NCBI RefSeq assembly: GCF_027595985.1
Contig: NC_073307.1
Coordinates: forward strand, 13,201,432 to 13,265,431
Length of the DNA stretch: 64,000 nt
Reading direction: 5' to 3'
From: Sorex araneus
Lineage: Eukaryota > Chordata > Mammalia > Eulipotyphla > Soricidae
The translations under genes were made by a program, and so were the position numbers. Under the pieces are notes generated by a model. The model was not told the DNA's origin and did not search any database. It worked only from the letters and a program-made list of their open reading frames with translations. Shown here in pieces: positions 11,386 to 26,099 of this stretch (position 1 is the first letter of the stretch; every line of letters begins with the position of its first letter).

Positions 11386-13234
11386 AATGTAGTTCCTGGT
11401 ATCAGAACCGGTAGCATGGGTGGGGATTGGTAGTGTTTTTCTCAGTTGTTCTTATAGGACCCCATGAAGTGTGGGTTCAACAAGTGTGGGTGTCAGCTTC
11501 TTTTTGGCATCACCTGGGTCAGGTGTGTGTCTGTGCTCTGCCTTCCCTGGGACCCCCGTCCTATGACTGCTGTGCCCCAGATCACCACCTCTGCAGGTTT
11601 CTCTGTCCCCACTTCCTTCCAATAGGGGGTCAGAATCATCCATTATCGGGACAGAGGCTTTGTTGATTCATCCTAGTAAGATCATCATATTCGGCCTTGG
11701 TTTTGTGGTTGTGTTGCTGTCATTACTTTTCATGCACATCTGTATTTCCCTATGGGGAGCCAAATAGTGAATGCATTGGGAAGTAAAGACTGTTTCCACC
11801 ATCTTTTCATCTGAAAACTGAATAAATCATATCCTGGCACTCTTCTAAGATGCAGTTTATTTTTTTTTAACATTTTGTGTGATTTTGTGCAAGTTTCAGG
11901 CTTTCCCTTTCCCATACTTCTGTGGTAGTTCTTTCTCCAGAAGGTGGCAAACAAAGACAGTAGCTAATAGGAAACGGATAGCTTGTGGCCTTTGACTTGG
12001 ACCTGGACGCGTCTGTGTACCTATCTAATCCACATCCGGAGCCAGGATTCTGCTTCTTCCTGGCCTTCTAACACCAAGTCCTATGCTAGCCGAGACCTTT
12101 ACCTGGTAGCCCTGAGATGGGGTTTTAAAATTCTTATCATCTGTGTGAAGCACAAAAATGCCTCTTATGTAAGGCCTGTGGTACACTGGCTGCACTTCTG
12201 ACCCTGCACATGTCTGCAGGGAACACACAACCTCTTGCTGAATATGTGCTTGTGTCCGAGAACTGGTTCAGGTGTGCAGAGGGCTTTGCTTTGGGGCAGT
12301 GCGCCTGACTCTTCTATACACTTGTTATATTTTGATTGTGTGAAGAAAGTGTGTCCACCAAGATCAGAGTAATGTAATTCTGTGGGTCATGGTTCCCTAC
12401 TTAACGTGAAGATACCGGTTAGATAGACACCCCATTTGCCTTCCTCTCATTCTTAGGTGATGACACTACAGGTAACATCTCTTAACTGCTACACAGAGGT
12501 TCTGCTAAGAGTATTTAATTATCACCCCCAATCGCAGCAGGAAACAACCCTCCAGATCCTCAGGATGACCACTGCCCTCCACTTCCGGGTCAGCTGCACT
12601 TGCTTGTTCTCATCCTTTAGGTGACTTGGTCTTATTAAAAGGTCAGTGCTGGTATGGTCACTATTGAGCCTTTTGATCCCTGACTCAACTCTCATAAAGT
12701 AGTTCTGTCATCACTTACCCCAGACTTTCGTTTTCCCAAGCTTTGGGAAGTCGTTTGTTCACAACTCAATTTTATGTTCGGCTTGGGGTGCTTGTTTTAA
12801 TAAGTCCTGGATGGTGGAAGAGTGTCCCCCAATCAAGAGACCCGCCCTTGCGATCATAGATACTGTGCCCTCCTCGCCCTGGTGCTGCATATCCAAGGCC
12901 AAATCATGAACAGACACTGCCAGCTTCTAACAGGGTATCAGAAGAGCTACATCATGATCTTTCCTCCCTGACCAGATCCCACACTTTGCTGTTCTATACT
13001 GCAATCGGACCCGACGGCCTCTAAGGAGAATCTTAGCAAAAGCACTTCCTTCCAGTCTTCTCGAGTCAATGCCTTCATAACACCTCTGCTTGTGGGGAGT
13101 AACTGTTGTTCTTCAGTGAGAGAGCCAGGTCTGCAGTCCGGAAGAAAGGAAGGAAATCTTCATGCAGCGTGCCCAGATGTATCAGCAAAGATATCCGTGA
13201 TCCTAAATGTAGAGTTATACTTTTTTTTTTTGTG
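11386..13234. other. Unique-looking DNA, no gene recognised
   Basis: Mixed composition with short chance open frames only. No splice-bounded homolog, RNA gene or repeat that I recognise. Confidence 0.5.
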
Positions 13235-13424
13235 GGTCTAGCATCTGACACCAGTTCGATTCCCCATCCCTCTCGGAGAGGCTGGTAAGCTACTGAGAAT
13301 ATCCTGCCCACATGGCAGAGTCTGGCAAGCTACCCGTGACATATTCGATATGCCAAAAACAGTAACACGTCTCACAATGGAGATGATACTGGTGCCCGTT
13401 TGAACAACGGGACGACAGTCAGTG
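13235..13424 (+). mobile_element. Type B SINE, 5'-truncated
   Basis: Starts near the B box (CCAGTTCGATTCCCC), has the middle (GAGAGGCTGGTAAGCTACTG, ATTCGATATGCCAAAAACAG) and the RTE-like tail (GAACAACGGGACGACAGTCA). Preceded by a T-run at 13221-13231. Confidence 0.85.
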
Positions 13425-13675
13425 CTAACAGTGTTAATACACTTCAGATCCCTTAAGAGCTAGAAAATTTACTAGAGTCAGTGATACTCATATTTTTTCA
13501 CATCCCGGGTCACCACACTGTGAGTTTATCTTCTAAAGTAGAGTGCCTGAGATTATCATTTATCCATCACAAATATGGTTCTTGCCATCTTGGTACTGAT
13601 TAGCATGTAAAGAATGTTACCCGTCATGATCAGCTTCTAGAACATATCTAGAACTGGATTGGGTTCCCTTGCATT

Positions 13676-13853
13676 TGTTTTGTTTTGGGGGCGTCATACT
13701 TGGTGGTGCTCTGGCCTTACTCCTGCCTCTGCATGTAGGCATCACTCCTGGTGGGCTCGGGAACCACATGTAGTAATGGGGGATCTAACAGAGGTTGGTC
13801 CCTTGCAAGGCAAATGCCTGACCTGCTGTAGTATTACTCCGGTCCCCCTCAAA
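13676..13853 (-). mobile_element. Type A SINE, diverged
   Basis: The reversed body (GGCATCACTCCTGGTGGGCT) and reversed head (TTGCAAGGCAAATGCCTGAC, TATTACTCCGGTCCCC) are recognisable with many substitutions. Confidence 0.78.
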
Positions 13854-15775
13854 TTTCAGGAGAGAGCTTGTTCCATGTGCTGTTCTGCCGACTCTGGTGA
13901 AATCTGAGTGGCAGCGTCAGCCTGATGGGGCTGGAGAACTATGACGTGAGCCCTCAGAGATGGTCTGGATTTATTTTTGATATCTATCAGGCCCATGAGA
14001 AAACTCACATCGCCTGGGACAAATGCATGAATAGGGTTCTGCATTTGATAAGCTAATCACTGCTACAACGAAAGACTTCGGCCTAAAAGGCCATCAGTGA
14101 TGCTATTGGAAGAAAAGAGATTCAGGGGCATGAAACAACAGGTTTAAAAGATGCAGGGGGAGCTTTGGAGAACTTAAACATTGTCTGCTTCAGTTTTGTG
14201 ATGCTTTTGCATGATTAAGTTTATCCAGAACCGCAAACATATACTCCTACAGAACCTGAAAAGTCCACTTCCTTTGCACATTTAGTTTTGTTCTCTCTGA
14301 AAGGGATCCTTTGATGCCCAGGAGTCAAAGTCCACTGTCTTTCCTCTGTGGGTATCACAGAATTCAACACAATGGAAGAAAACTCTCCTCTCCTCATAGC
14401 TGCATCCTCACCGCATCACAGCCATGGACTGCAGAAATGGGCCCATGGCAGAAGTTAAGGAAGTCAGTTAAAGGAACAAATGGGGGGCTGTCTGCATGAT
14501 ACAGGGTAGTGGGGGGCTTGTGTGTGCAGGAAGCCCCCCTTCTTGATCCAGTAGGGGTGTGTAGACTCTTAGGCTAGCGAGTGTAGACTGAGTCGCATCA
14601 GAAGACTGGCCCCAAACAGTGCAGTCGTAGAAGGGAGGAAATGCTCACATATCAATACTTACCAACTTTTTATTGTCTTTTCTGGTTCAAATGGGAGTTT
14701 TGTGAGCTTCTTCTCGTTCCCTGGAGAAGTGGGATTAATTGCAGTTCTGTCTATAAAAGGAAGCCTTGGGAAAGCCATCTGAATTCCTCAGCCACAATAT
14801 GCTTTGAATTTTTAACTGTGTCCATTTTTAGAAGGGCATTAGTGTTGGACTCTGGTCTGTGCCAACCTCCTCTCTCCCCCCACCCCAGCATCCCTGGTAC
14901 TTGGCCAGCCACGTGCCCTCTGCTGGAGTCACAGGATTAGGGATAAGATCTGTTGCACAGAGAACTGTGAATAGTTCTCTTAGTTTAAAGCCAATTGGCT
15001 CAATGCAGGCACTGGGTCTAATAATACCTCAATCAACTAAATTCATCTTTCTCAATTTTCTATTATATAGACAGAGCAAAAAGGATACAGCTTAACATCC
15101 TGAATTTCATAATTTGCGTGCAGGAACAATACCAACTTGTCCCTCTTCAAAATTTAGCTGACTGGGGAGACGGAAAAGGACCCCAAACTGCCAGAGCAAC
15201 GATGGATTCCACGTGAGGAGAGCAAGGAGAGGTCGAGCGTTACCATGAGGAGGAGCCAGTGCAAAGCTCTGATGAACTTCCCATTCAGGAGAAAGCTGTG
15301 CACTGTTTGCCTGGCAGAAGAGATGCAAACAGCTGTCTTTGCTGGTAACCAGAGAGTAAAGCCAGGAGATTTCCTACATGTGTTTCCAGATAGAGCACAA
15401 CTGAAGGCACAGAACAAAGCAGGGATTAAATGCCACAAAATGGAACAAAATTCCTAGTTATTCTGTGTGCTATTCCAGAAGAGACTCGGCAGTTCACCGA
15501 GGCGAATAGACACAGTGACCCCCATCCGCAGCCCCGTGATCCTAGAGGAGATAAACAGTCAGCTTCCATTTGGCAAAGGCAAACTTCAGCCCTTTCTTGT
15601 ACATCAAAGACAATCACAGGTGTCTAGATTCTCATTTAGAAATGAATAACAGAGACCAGTGCACTTAACTTTAATGGGTGCTTTTCCCACAGCTGAGCAT
15701 GGTAGCAGAGGGGGTCCTGTTGTCCTGTTTGAACAACTACCCAGACAGGTGCTGTAGACCTTCCCATTTCAGCAG
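13854..15775. other. Non-repeat DNA without confirmed gene
   Basis: Contains one protein-like open stretch (13907-14052, see findings) but no splice structure. Otherwise nothing recognised. Confidence 0.45.
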
Positions 15776-16011
15776 TTTTACCCTGTGGGTAGGGCGTTCG
15801 CCTTGCACACAGCCAACTTGGGTTCGATTCCTCCGCCCCTCTCAGAGAGCCCGGCAAGCTACTGAGAGTATCTCGCCCACATGGCAGAGCCTGGCAACCT
15901 ATTCATGGTATATTCAATATGCCAAAAACAGTAACAAGTCTCACAATGGAGATGTTGCTGGTGCCTGCTCAAGCAAATCGATGAGCAATGGGATGACAGT
16001 GATACAGTGAT
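15776..16011 (+). mobile_element. Type B SINE, nearly complete
   Basis: Head from GTGGGTAGGGCGTTCGCC, B box GGGTTCGATTCC, middle CGGCAAGCTACTGAGAG, tail CTCAAGCAAATCGATGAG and terminal GACAGTGATACAGTGAT. Confidence 0.9.
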
Positions 16012-16029
16012 ACCCACATCTACATGATC

Positions 16030-16200
16030 CCTCTTGGCCAATCAGGCTGCAGTTCAATGCCTGGGGGTGCTCCAGCCACTCCAGAGGTGCATTGCGACCT
16101 CCAAGCTGGCACCCAGCAATTGACCCAGGAATGCAACTGAGGTCAGCTACATGTGTGAAATACACCTTGACCCCTGTCCTGTCTCTGGCCCTGTGCAAAT
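16030..16200 (-). mobile_element. Probable degenerate type A-like SINE
   Basis: Weak reversed-body signals (GGTGCTCCAGCCACTCC, TTGACCCAGGAATGCAACTG) ending in TGTCTCTGGCCCT. Strongly diverged. Confidence 0.4.
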
Positions 16201-16726
16201 GCATCCAAACCTGCTTGGCTCAGCTAGAACCATAGAACAGTGTCCCTTGGGTCACATCTACAATGTCAGACTTTCACCTGACCTTCGGGTTGGTGTACGG
16301 AAGGTTTGAGCAGACCAGAGCAAGGGGAGACCAGGAAAAGGCGGGACAAATCACCATCACAGACTGAAAAGCATAGAACTGTCAGACAATCTTTATTTTT
16401 TAAATGTGAGATTTTAACCAGAGGTGGTTTATTAGAAGCAGAGCTAAAGTTTACATACAGTTTTCACTAAAGTGGAAAAGAAGTCCCCTCCATCTCACAT
16501 CATGGAATAGACACCAAAAAAAAATTAACTTTAAGGAAAAGAGCAGTATTTGGTGCCTTCAAGAAACAAAACAAAATGAAGCAATGGAAGAAGTCAGGTG
16601 TCCACTCTGACCTGAAATTCTTCTCATTTGTATATTAGCTAGCAGAAGCAAATAAATTTTACTTTTGAACTTTCTAATCGTAATGAGCGCCTAGTAAGCC
16701 TATAGTATGCACCCCCACTTTTTTCC

Positions 16727-16908
16727 CTGGTTTTTGGACCATAATGGCTGTGCTCAGAGCTTACTTCAATGGCTTTCACTTCAAGGGTGACTCCTGGCAG
16801 GCTCAGGGGACCATACTGGACACTGGGATCAACCTTGGGTCTGCTGCATGCAGAGTAAACACCTTGCCTTACTCACTGAACACGTTACCTGTACTACTGC
16901 TCCAGCCC
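16727..16908 (-). mobile_element. Type A SINE, old
   Basis: Reversed body (GGTGACTCCTGGCAGGCTCA), reversed B box region (GGGATCAACCTTGGGTCTGC) and head end (CTGCTCCAGCCC). Confidence 0.72.
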
Positions 16909-17511
16909 TGAGCCTACAGTATTTCAAGATAGAAACAATAATATTTTATCCAAATTCCTTTACCTGAATTTAGATGACGTGCCAACGGTCCTAGATCCTT
17001 GCTCAATATTCAGCGCATGGATAAGCAACACGACTTAAAGCCTTGCTTTTTCCTTCAGCCATGCACCAGGCCCACGCAGCATGGACCGAAGAATGGAAAA
17101 CATTCTAATTGCCTTGCATTGCGGGACTAAGAAATTAAAAACAGCAGTAAGTATTTAGCCTATTTTTTTGTAACAAAGGTAAGCATTTTATACTATTGTA
17201 TTTGAAACACCTGCTAAAAAACCAAATGTGCATACTGGGGCAGCACTATTAGATAAAATAGTCTGATAAGATAGTGTCTATGCTATACTATGGATCTAGG
17301 AAATCTAGAATATTCTGATGTGGTCCAGGTGGAATGCTCCTGAGTTTTAAAATGTTTCAGAACAAATCTAGCAACGCAGGTGACATCATAGTAATACGTG
17401 AATTGTCATATGTTCTCTGCTTAGAGATGCATGAAGACTTAAAAAAAAATCGAAGAAACCCCAGAACACCGAGGTTACACCAGGATGATAAACACTTTTT
17501 AAAAGTAGAAT
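16909..17511. other. Flanking DNA with one copy of a 41-bp duplicated segment
   Basis: Holds the 17102-17142 copy of a direct repeat whose partner is at 18421-18461. Otherwise nothing recognised. Confidence 0.5.
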
Positions 17512-17690
17512 ACCTGGGCCTGAGAGACAGTGCAGAAAGACAGTACAGTGCAGTGGGTAGTGTGCCCGCTTGCCTTGCATGCTGCTGACCCAGGTTCCTT
17601 TCTCAGCACTACATATGATCCCCCGAACTCTGCTAGGAATGATCCATGAGCGTAGCCAGGTATGTCCCCCACCCCAAAAACCTGACACAT
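17512..17690 (+). mobile_element. Type A-like SINE, diverged
   Basis: Head remnant GTGCAGTGGGTAGTGTGCCC, GCTTGCCTTGCATGCTGCTG and GACCCAGGTTCC, followed by a diverged body ending CCCCACCCCAAAAACC. Confidence 0.68.
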
Positions 17691-18527
17691 ATGAGTTGTA
17701 ACTGTTATCACCTTTGTATTTTATTACATTCCATTTGTGAATACCAGGGTAATTCTTGTGCAGAAAAGCCAGTGTCCTTGGGTTTCTTTGTTCCGACATG
17801 GCTTGATGAGGGACTGAGAATGGGAGAAGTAGCTCCAATTGCTGGGTCTCAGAATCCTCATCCCAATCTAGCTTCACTTTTACACTTTCCAGATACAGAA
17901 ATGCTCAGATGTAACTGTCACTATAAGAGCAAGGAGACCTGGCAGTAACAGCAATTACACTTCCTTCTTGCATGTAAAACGTTCACTTATACTTAACTCT
18001 AAATGGTGTTAGTTACAGCTCTACGGTAAAATACAACACTGACATCGACCATAGCAATGGTTTATTGAAAAACTCCTAATAGTAAGTCTAATTGCCTTGA
18101 AGTCTGGGTGTATTAATGAAGGCTCCATTTAAATATCTGTAAACAAACTTCAATATTAATGCTAAAAACTGAGGGCTACAAAGAGGCACATTTCCCCCTG
18201 TGTGGGGGAGAAGGGAAAGCAGACAGTTCCTGCTGAAGCATCACAGAGACCAAGGCACTAAAAGTGAAGTGAGTTCTCAGTGACGCTGAGGGCTTCGGCC
18301 ACTTACAGCCAATTAGGACGATGCAACAGAAGCCAAAATTTGAAGGTTTAGCAGGACAAGAAGATGGCAGCAACTAGAAATTTTGGAGAGACAATGTTTA
18401 AGACTATTTATAAATTTAGAATTCTAATTGCCTTGCATTGCGGGACTAAGAAATTAAAAACGCACTGAGTATTAAAAACAGCACTAAGTATGGAATAAAA
18501 GTGATATTGTAAAATAAAAAAAATAAC
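17691..18527. other. Downstream flank of PRDM5 (poly(A) signal, second copy of 41-bp repeat)
   Basis: Contains the candidate poly(A) signal at 18060 and the 18421-18461 repeat copy. No gene recognised. Confidence 0.5.
18060..18065 (-). promoter_or_regulatory. Candidate PRDM5 poly(A) signal
   Basis: TTTATT on the plus strand is AATAAA in the transcript sense. About 20-35 bases further on in the transcript lies GTCAGTGTTGTATTTT, a plausible GU/U-rich cleavage element. This would give a 3'UTR of about 3.0 kb. Confidence 0.4.
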
Positions 18528-18640
18528 TGGAGCTGAAGAGAAAGCACAAGGGTAGAGTGCTTGCCTTGCATGCGGCCAACCCCAGTGCAATCCCGGGCAC
18601 TGCATATGGTTCCTTGAATGGGTGTGGCCCAATAGCCATA
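18528..18640 (+). mobile_element. Degenerate tRNA-headed SINE
   Basis: ACTGGAGCTGAAGAGAAAGC, GTGCTTGCCTTGCATGCGGC and a B-box-like CAGTGCAATCCC. The body is short and decayed. Confidence 0.6.
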
Positions 18641-20224
18641 TAAACGATCTACATAAGGGATCTACAAATGCCTGGAAAGGTAACATACAAAGGAAATTAT
18701 AAAGGAGATGGGAAAGCCTCCAGTATTCTTGAACGTGTCATACAATTAATCAGTCCCGAGGGTTTGGTCTTTTGCCACCAAATTACTTGAGCCAGTCTAC
18801 AACAGGAAAGGAATGTGTAGTCCAGTTCACCTGTAAAGCCTCTCTAGTGAGATCATCAGTTTCTCAGCCTAGGGTCGGGGGGAGACGGGGAGCAGTCCTT
18901 TAATTACTGCTAAGTTCTTAAGTGTTGTGGTTTACCAGTAGCCCTTCAGTTTGCTTTGGTTTCAGTTCTTTGACAAGAAAGACTATAGCGGAGGGTCTTC
19001 ACTATGATTTTCCCTTTCAACAAACCTTCAGCCTGACGCGCTCAGCACCTCTTGCTCATCACTTTCCCTGCAGGCAGCTTGGTGACAGGGAGATGTGGAG
19101 GGTCATTTCCCCCGAAGCCCTGTGAATTGTGAGTCGCTGAGATTACACGAAATTGGCATTTGACTTCCTGTCAGGTTCACATTTGTCACCTACTTAGGAT
19201 ATGAAGCGTCTGCTAAAGAGAAGGCGGCATCCGCGGGGAATGGGCAGAAAGCTTTAAAATAATACACATTACCCAATTTTCCAGCTGTCCTTTTATATTC
19301 AAGTGATATATACACACTGTCATAGTAAATTCAAAGCACTTTAGATCTAAAAATATGCTGTTGAAACAAAGAACAGTGAGAAACAAGACCAAAATCGAGT
19401 CTTATAAAACAGTATCACTTCAGATACGCAATGCTATATGTACCCATATTTTGTGTTTTATAAAGTATATGTATCCATATTTTGATGTTCTCTAAAGTAT
19501 AATCTAAGGAAGGATATTTTTGAAAGTTATCTTTCGGGAGTTTCGATTTAGCACTTTTACAAAAACATCTATATTGGGTTACATTTCTAACTGGACGTGA
19601 GCAAAAATTATAATTCTAAACTGAGACTCCTAACTTAAAAAAAACCCTCTAGCTTCAGATAATCTTTAAGTCATTAGAATCAAATCATTTCCTTCAAATT
19701 ATGCTTCCTCTCTTCTGAATGGATGCCAAATAGAAATATTCCCAATTTGGGCTTTGTCTTTCCTGGGTTTGGGGCTTTCTCTTTGCTGCTATGGCATCAT
19801 TACCCTGTCTCCCTCCAACCCACGGTGCTCAGAGGATTTGTTAAGAACATGACAGGAATATAACCTTAAGGAGGAAAGTATAGTTTGTACTTCAGTGTCC
19901 CTGAAGCATCGGTGATCATCTTTTTCATCACACTCACCAGACCTGTACTTTCACAGTAGACTCCAAATTACAGAGGGTGATGGAGGGGAGTTCGAAAGTG
20001 TTTCATCATCACTGTCGGGCAAGATTTTTGGAAATGTCTTTTGCAGAACAGAATGCTGATGCTCTCCTGCAGTGACACCTGCATGAACATGTAGACTGTC
20101 CTACCTACGATGAGCAGGTGAAGGGTTGGGTTCATCATCACTCACATCTAACCCCCGTGCCACTATGCCATCCATTCAGCCCTTGAGCACTTTGCAACGA
20201 GAACCTCTATGAACTCTGGAGAGT
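18641..20224. other. Putative PRDM5 3'UTR sequence, no other gene
   Basis: AT-rich, with no repeat clearly recognised. Confidence 0.45.
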
Positions 20225-20445
20225 CAGCCTGATGAATCTTAAAGGGGAAGGGCCTCCAACTATAAGCCAATCCTCCTGGCCCTTGTATCTACTGTCCTTA
20301 GGTGTCAGCCTCACGTGATGTTATTCTATATGTCACAAATGAGTGCAGTCCTTCTATGTCTGTCCCTCTCTTTCTGACTCATTTCACTTAGCATGATACT
20401 ATCCATGTAACTGTCTCATGGTGATTCAATAAAATTTTTTTTAAA
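20225..20445 (+). mobile_element. Short twin-primed L1 3' fragment
   Basis: 20225-20408 is reversed L1 3'UTR and ORF2-end sequence (CACAAATGAGTGCAGTCC, TTCACTTAGCATGATACT). From 20409 it switches to the L1 3' terminus in sense (CTCATGGTGATTCAATAAAA) followed by A-rich tail. The inverted part lies upstream of the sense part in L1 order, as twin priming predicts. Confidence 0.72.
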
Positions 20446-21092
20446 AAAAGGGGGAGTAGGGCCTGGGTCATGTTTGTGGCAATCTTACAAAAGTATTCCA
20501 AGGCACGAATGTATGATGAGAAGAAATAAGATTTCTTGTTTAAGAGGACAAATGTTTCAAGGGTTGTTTTTGTTTTTAAACACCTCTCCTGTAAACTGAC
20601 CTGTTGTAGGTCACACGAAGACTGACGTTTCCTGAGAAAGCAAGTGTTACCCTTTCTCTGAGACTGGGATTTTGAAAGCTGTTGCCTTCACCCTTATTTT
20701 CAATGAAATTGTTGATATATTGATTTTTTTAGGGCTAACTTATCAATAACCAGAGGCAATAACCTTCTATGTGTGCAGAGACATACACACAAGAATAATA
20801 ATGCTAGAAAGACCTAATGGAGATCATTAAGGTTCTTATGGTCTCTTAAGAAAGAAAGTCAAGATTCCTTTTTCCATTTTACAAGAGTCATTCTTTTCTA
20901 AGTGTTCCATAGGTTGGTAAAAGTAGGAATTTACTTTTTGCCTTCACATCTACAGGTTCTAAATGTAGGCAAGTGAAAAAACTGAGACCACTGAATTATT
21001 TTTGGCAACTTCTGCTCCGTTAATCAGGTGAGAGACCTCTGGGTTTCCTATTAGGAGCCCCTCGGAATGGTTTTAGGCCTTTCCAGCTCCCA

Positions 21093-21257
<165 letters not shown>

Positions 21258-21789
21258 CTAGAAAAGATCCAAAGGTACCAATCAAACTGAAAAACCTGAC
21301 AATGTAACAATTGATATCATTCATATGCCTATTAATATGTACTGACTAGAAGAACCAAAATGGAATCTTGAAATAAACAGATTATTAGGCAGAAACTGAA
21401 ATTATTATAGTTCAAAGGACTTCATTGTACTGGCTGTAGGGGTTCTGAGTCCCAGCTGGTGCTCTAGAAACATTATTTTTTCTCACAGTGATGGGGTGGA
21501 CAGTATTCACAATTTCGTATTAAGCCTCTTAAGTTATCTATGGTCTAGATAACATTTCTCCAGGGCATAGGAGACACAAGATATTTCTTACCAGTAATCT
21601 TTGCAGTTTTGCCCTATTTGTAAAGATAAAGGTTAACAAATGCTTTAGGTGTCTTAACGTAGAAATGTGTTCCCCACTATTCCAGTTCTTTCGTATTTTA
21701 GCTAAGAATTATTTTAGCTTTTTGTGTTTTGTTTCTTTAGATCCTGCAAAGAACTGGAAAGACAGATACCATATAATTAGTCTTTCCCC

Positions 21790-22395
21790 TGCTGATTGAA
21801 TCCACTTAGCCTAATCCCCTCAACTCCATCAATGTTGACAGGAAAGGCAAAACCACATCATTTCTTAAATGCTGAGTCGTATTCCACTGTGCACCTATCT
21901 CTTTCACCAGTTATCCATTAATGGGCTCTGAGTTTACTCTACATATCGGCTATTGTAAATAGCTGCTGCACTGACCATAGGACAAACATGCTTTTTTCAA
22001 CTAGTATTTTCATATTCTTCAATAAACATTTAAAGCTTCCAAATGATCTAGACATTCCACTTCTAACTTTAATTTTTTGAGGACCCACCATACTGTTTCC
22101 ATACTGGCTATACAAATTTACATTCCCCCCAAATAATATATAGGTTCCTTTTCTCTTCACAACTTCACCGCACTTTAAAAGTTTGATAATAACCATTCTA
22201 AACCCATCAGAGGTGAAATCTTGTGCCCTTGCTCTGATTTAGAGAAAAGAGATGAAGAACACCCCTTCTGTGCTGGTAATCTGGTAATCTGCATGTATTT
22301 TGCAGTGAAATGCCTATTTAGATTCTCTGCCTTTTTAAAAAAAATACAGGTTGATGTATATTTATTGCTATTGATCATTTGACAATGATATGTAT
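21790..22395 (-). mobile_element. Old L1 fragment (ORF2 C-terminal region)
   Basis: Reversed L1 ORF2 end signatures: CTGAGTCGTATTCCACTGTG at about 21872, ATCGGCTATTGTAAATAGCT at about 21946, TTTTTTGAGGACCCACCATA at about 22073. Heavily mutated. Confidence 0.72.
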
Positions 22396-22499
22396 TGTTG
22401 CACATCATTTTGGATTTAAAAATGTAGGTGTTCTGTCAACTTTCTCAACATTTATAATTCTTTTCATAGGGTTGGTTTTTTATGCGTGTGTGTGTGTGT

Positions 22500-22645
22500 G
22501 GGGGGGTGCAGACAGCACATCCAGTGGTGCTCAGAGATCACTCCTGGTGGGCTCAGGAGAATGCCTGGGGTGCTGGGGATTGAACCCAGCACAGCCACAT
22601 GTGAGGCAAGTACCCAACACTCTGTATTGTCTCACCAGCCTGAGA
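22500..22645 (-). mobile_element. Type A SINE, old
   Basis: Reversed body (TCACTCCTGGTGGGCTCAGG), reversed B box (GGGGATTGAACCCAGCACAG) and TGTCTCACCAGCCTG at the head end. Preceded by a short (GT)n. Confidence 0.75.
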
Positions 22646-22649
22646 TTGA

Positions 22650-24840
<2,191 letters not shown>

Positions 24841-24844
24841 TTTA

Positions 24845-25240
24845 AAACAATTTTTTTAATTTTATTGAATCACTGATATAGTTATAAGCTTTCATGTTTG
24901 GGTTACAATCTCACAATGATCAAACCCCCATCCCTCCACCAGTGCACATTCCCCACCACCAATATCCTGAGTATACCCCCCCTTTCCCACCCTCCCCCTG
25001 CCTCTAAGGCAGACAATATTCCCCATACTCTTTCTCTACTTTGGGGCATTGTGGCTTGCAACACAGACACTGAGAGGTCATCATGTTTGGTCCATTATCT
25101 ACTTTCAGCATGCATCTCCCATCCCAACTGGTTCCTCCAGCCATCATTTTCTTAGTGATCCCTTCTCTATTCCATCTGCCTTCTCCCCTCCGCTCATGAA
25201 GCAGACTTCCAGCTATGGGGCAATCCCCCTGGCATTTTTT
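24845..25240 (-). mobile_element. L1 3'UTR, 5'-truncated
   Basis: Begins with the reversed poly(A) and terminal TTTTATTGAATCACTG, then CCATCCCTCCACCAGTGCAC and the rest of the lineage-specific 3'UTR. No ORF2 is left. Confidence 0.88.
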
Positions 25241-25324
25241 AAATGTTGGCTTTTTCTTTCTTGAACAGTATCCCTCTTTCTCTTCCTATACACTTCTCTC
25301 TAAATTTTTTTAAATAAAAATATA

Positions 25325-25405
25325 TTTGATTCACTCGTATATATATACATGTTGTAACAGATAGATATATATCTATATCTAGATATATAGATATAGATAT
25401 TGATC
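25325..25405. repeat. AT-rich palindromic stretch
   Basis: TATATATATA followed by GATATATATCTATATCTAG and ATATATAGATATAGATAT form self-complementary arms that could extrude a cruciform. Confidence 0.6.
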
Positions 25406-25409
25406 ACAG

Positions 25410-26089
25410 ACTATGAGAAAAAGAAAAATGTTCCAACTTTCTTACCCATATTTTTGATACCAAGAACTCTTTCCCCATCTTTGTATGGAACAGTAACCAT
25501 GAGCACTGTTCACTGAAACAGCTGGCCAGATACCAGTTCACCCAAAAAGACCTGTTCTGAGTCCACTGGGAGTGAAGTAGCTAGTTTCTCAAATATTCTC
25601 TCTCTATTGAAGATACAATCTTCTGAACTTAATGTCACAGGGACAATATGTACTTCTCTGTGTGCCAGGGAGTTCCAGAACAGCATCATGTCCCGTGCCA
25701 ACAGCCTTCCCAACTGCCACCAGCACCTGGGGCTTTCTCTGTATTCTCACTGCACTTCTATGCATGCAGGGGTCTCTAAGCAAGGCAAAATATTATTTTT
25801 TCCTGAATAATTTTTCAAATACGACTAGAAATATATTCAGAACATCCAAACACATATACAATTTTGTAATAATTTTTATGACCACCTAGTCCCCATTTTC
25901 AGTTTTCTGCCTGTAGACACACATCACTGCTAGCACACTGCGGAGTTCCTCAGAGACAGACCAGTGTTGCTAAGACGTGTGTGTTCTCCAGGGGGAAGAG
26001 AGATCTACCTGCTCTCACTCACAGTGCTCTCTCACTATTCCTGTCCACATGGACTCAAACCTCAGTGAGGATGACTGTGGGTTGTACAG
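25410..26089. other. Intronic DNA without recognised element
   Basis: Unique-looking. Chance open frames only. Confidence 0.45.
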
Positions 26090-26099
26090 CTTTCCTAGG

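Larger units (their letters stand above)
18056..21092 (-). other. PRDM5: Probable PRDM5 3'UTR
   Basis: This is the stretch between the PRDM5 stop codon and the first AATAAA (minus strand) that has a GT-rich downstream element. It holds no other recognisable gene. An ATTAAA variant (minus strand, 18904-18899) lies on the way but is followed by C-rich rather than GT-rich sequence. The stretch contains a twin-primed L1 fragment (20225-20445) and a degenerate SINE (18528-18640). The extent is inferred and not seen directly; an RNA 3'-end read would decide it. Confidence 0.45.
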
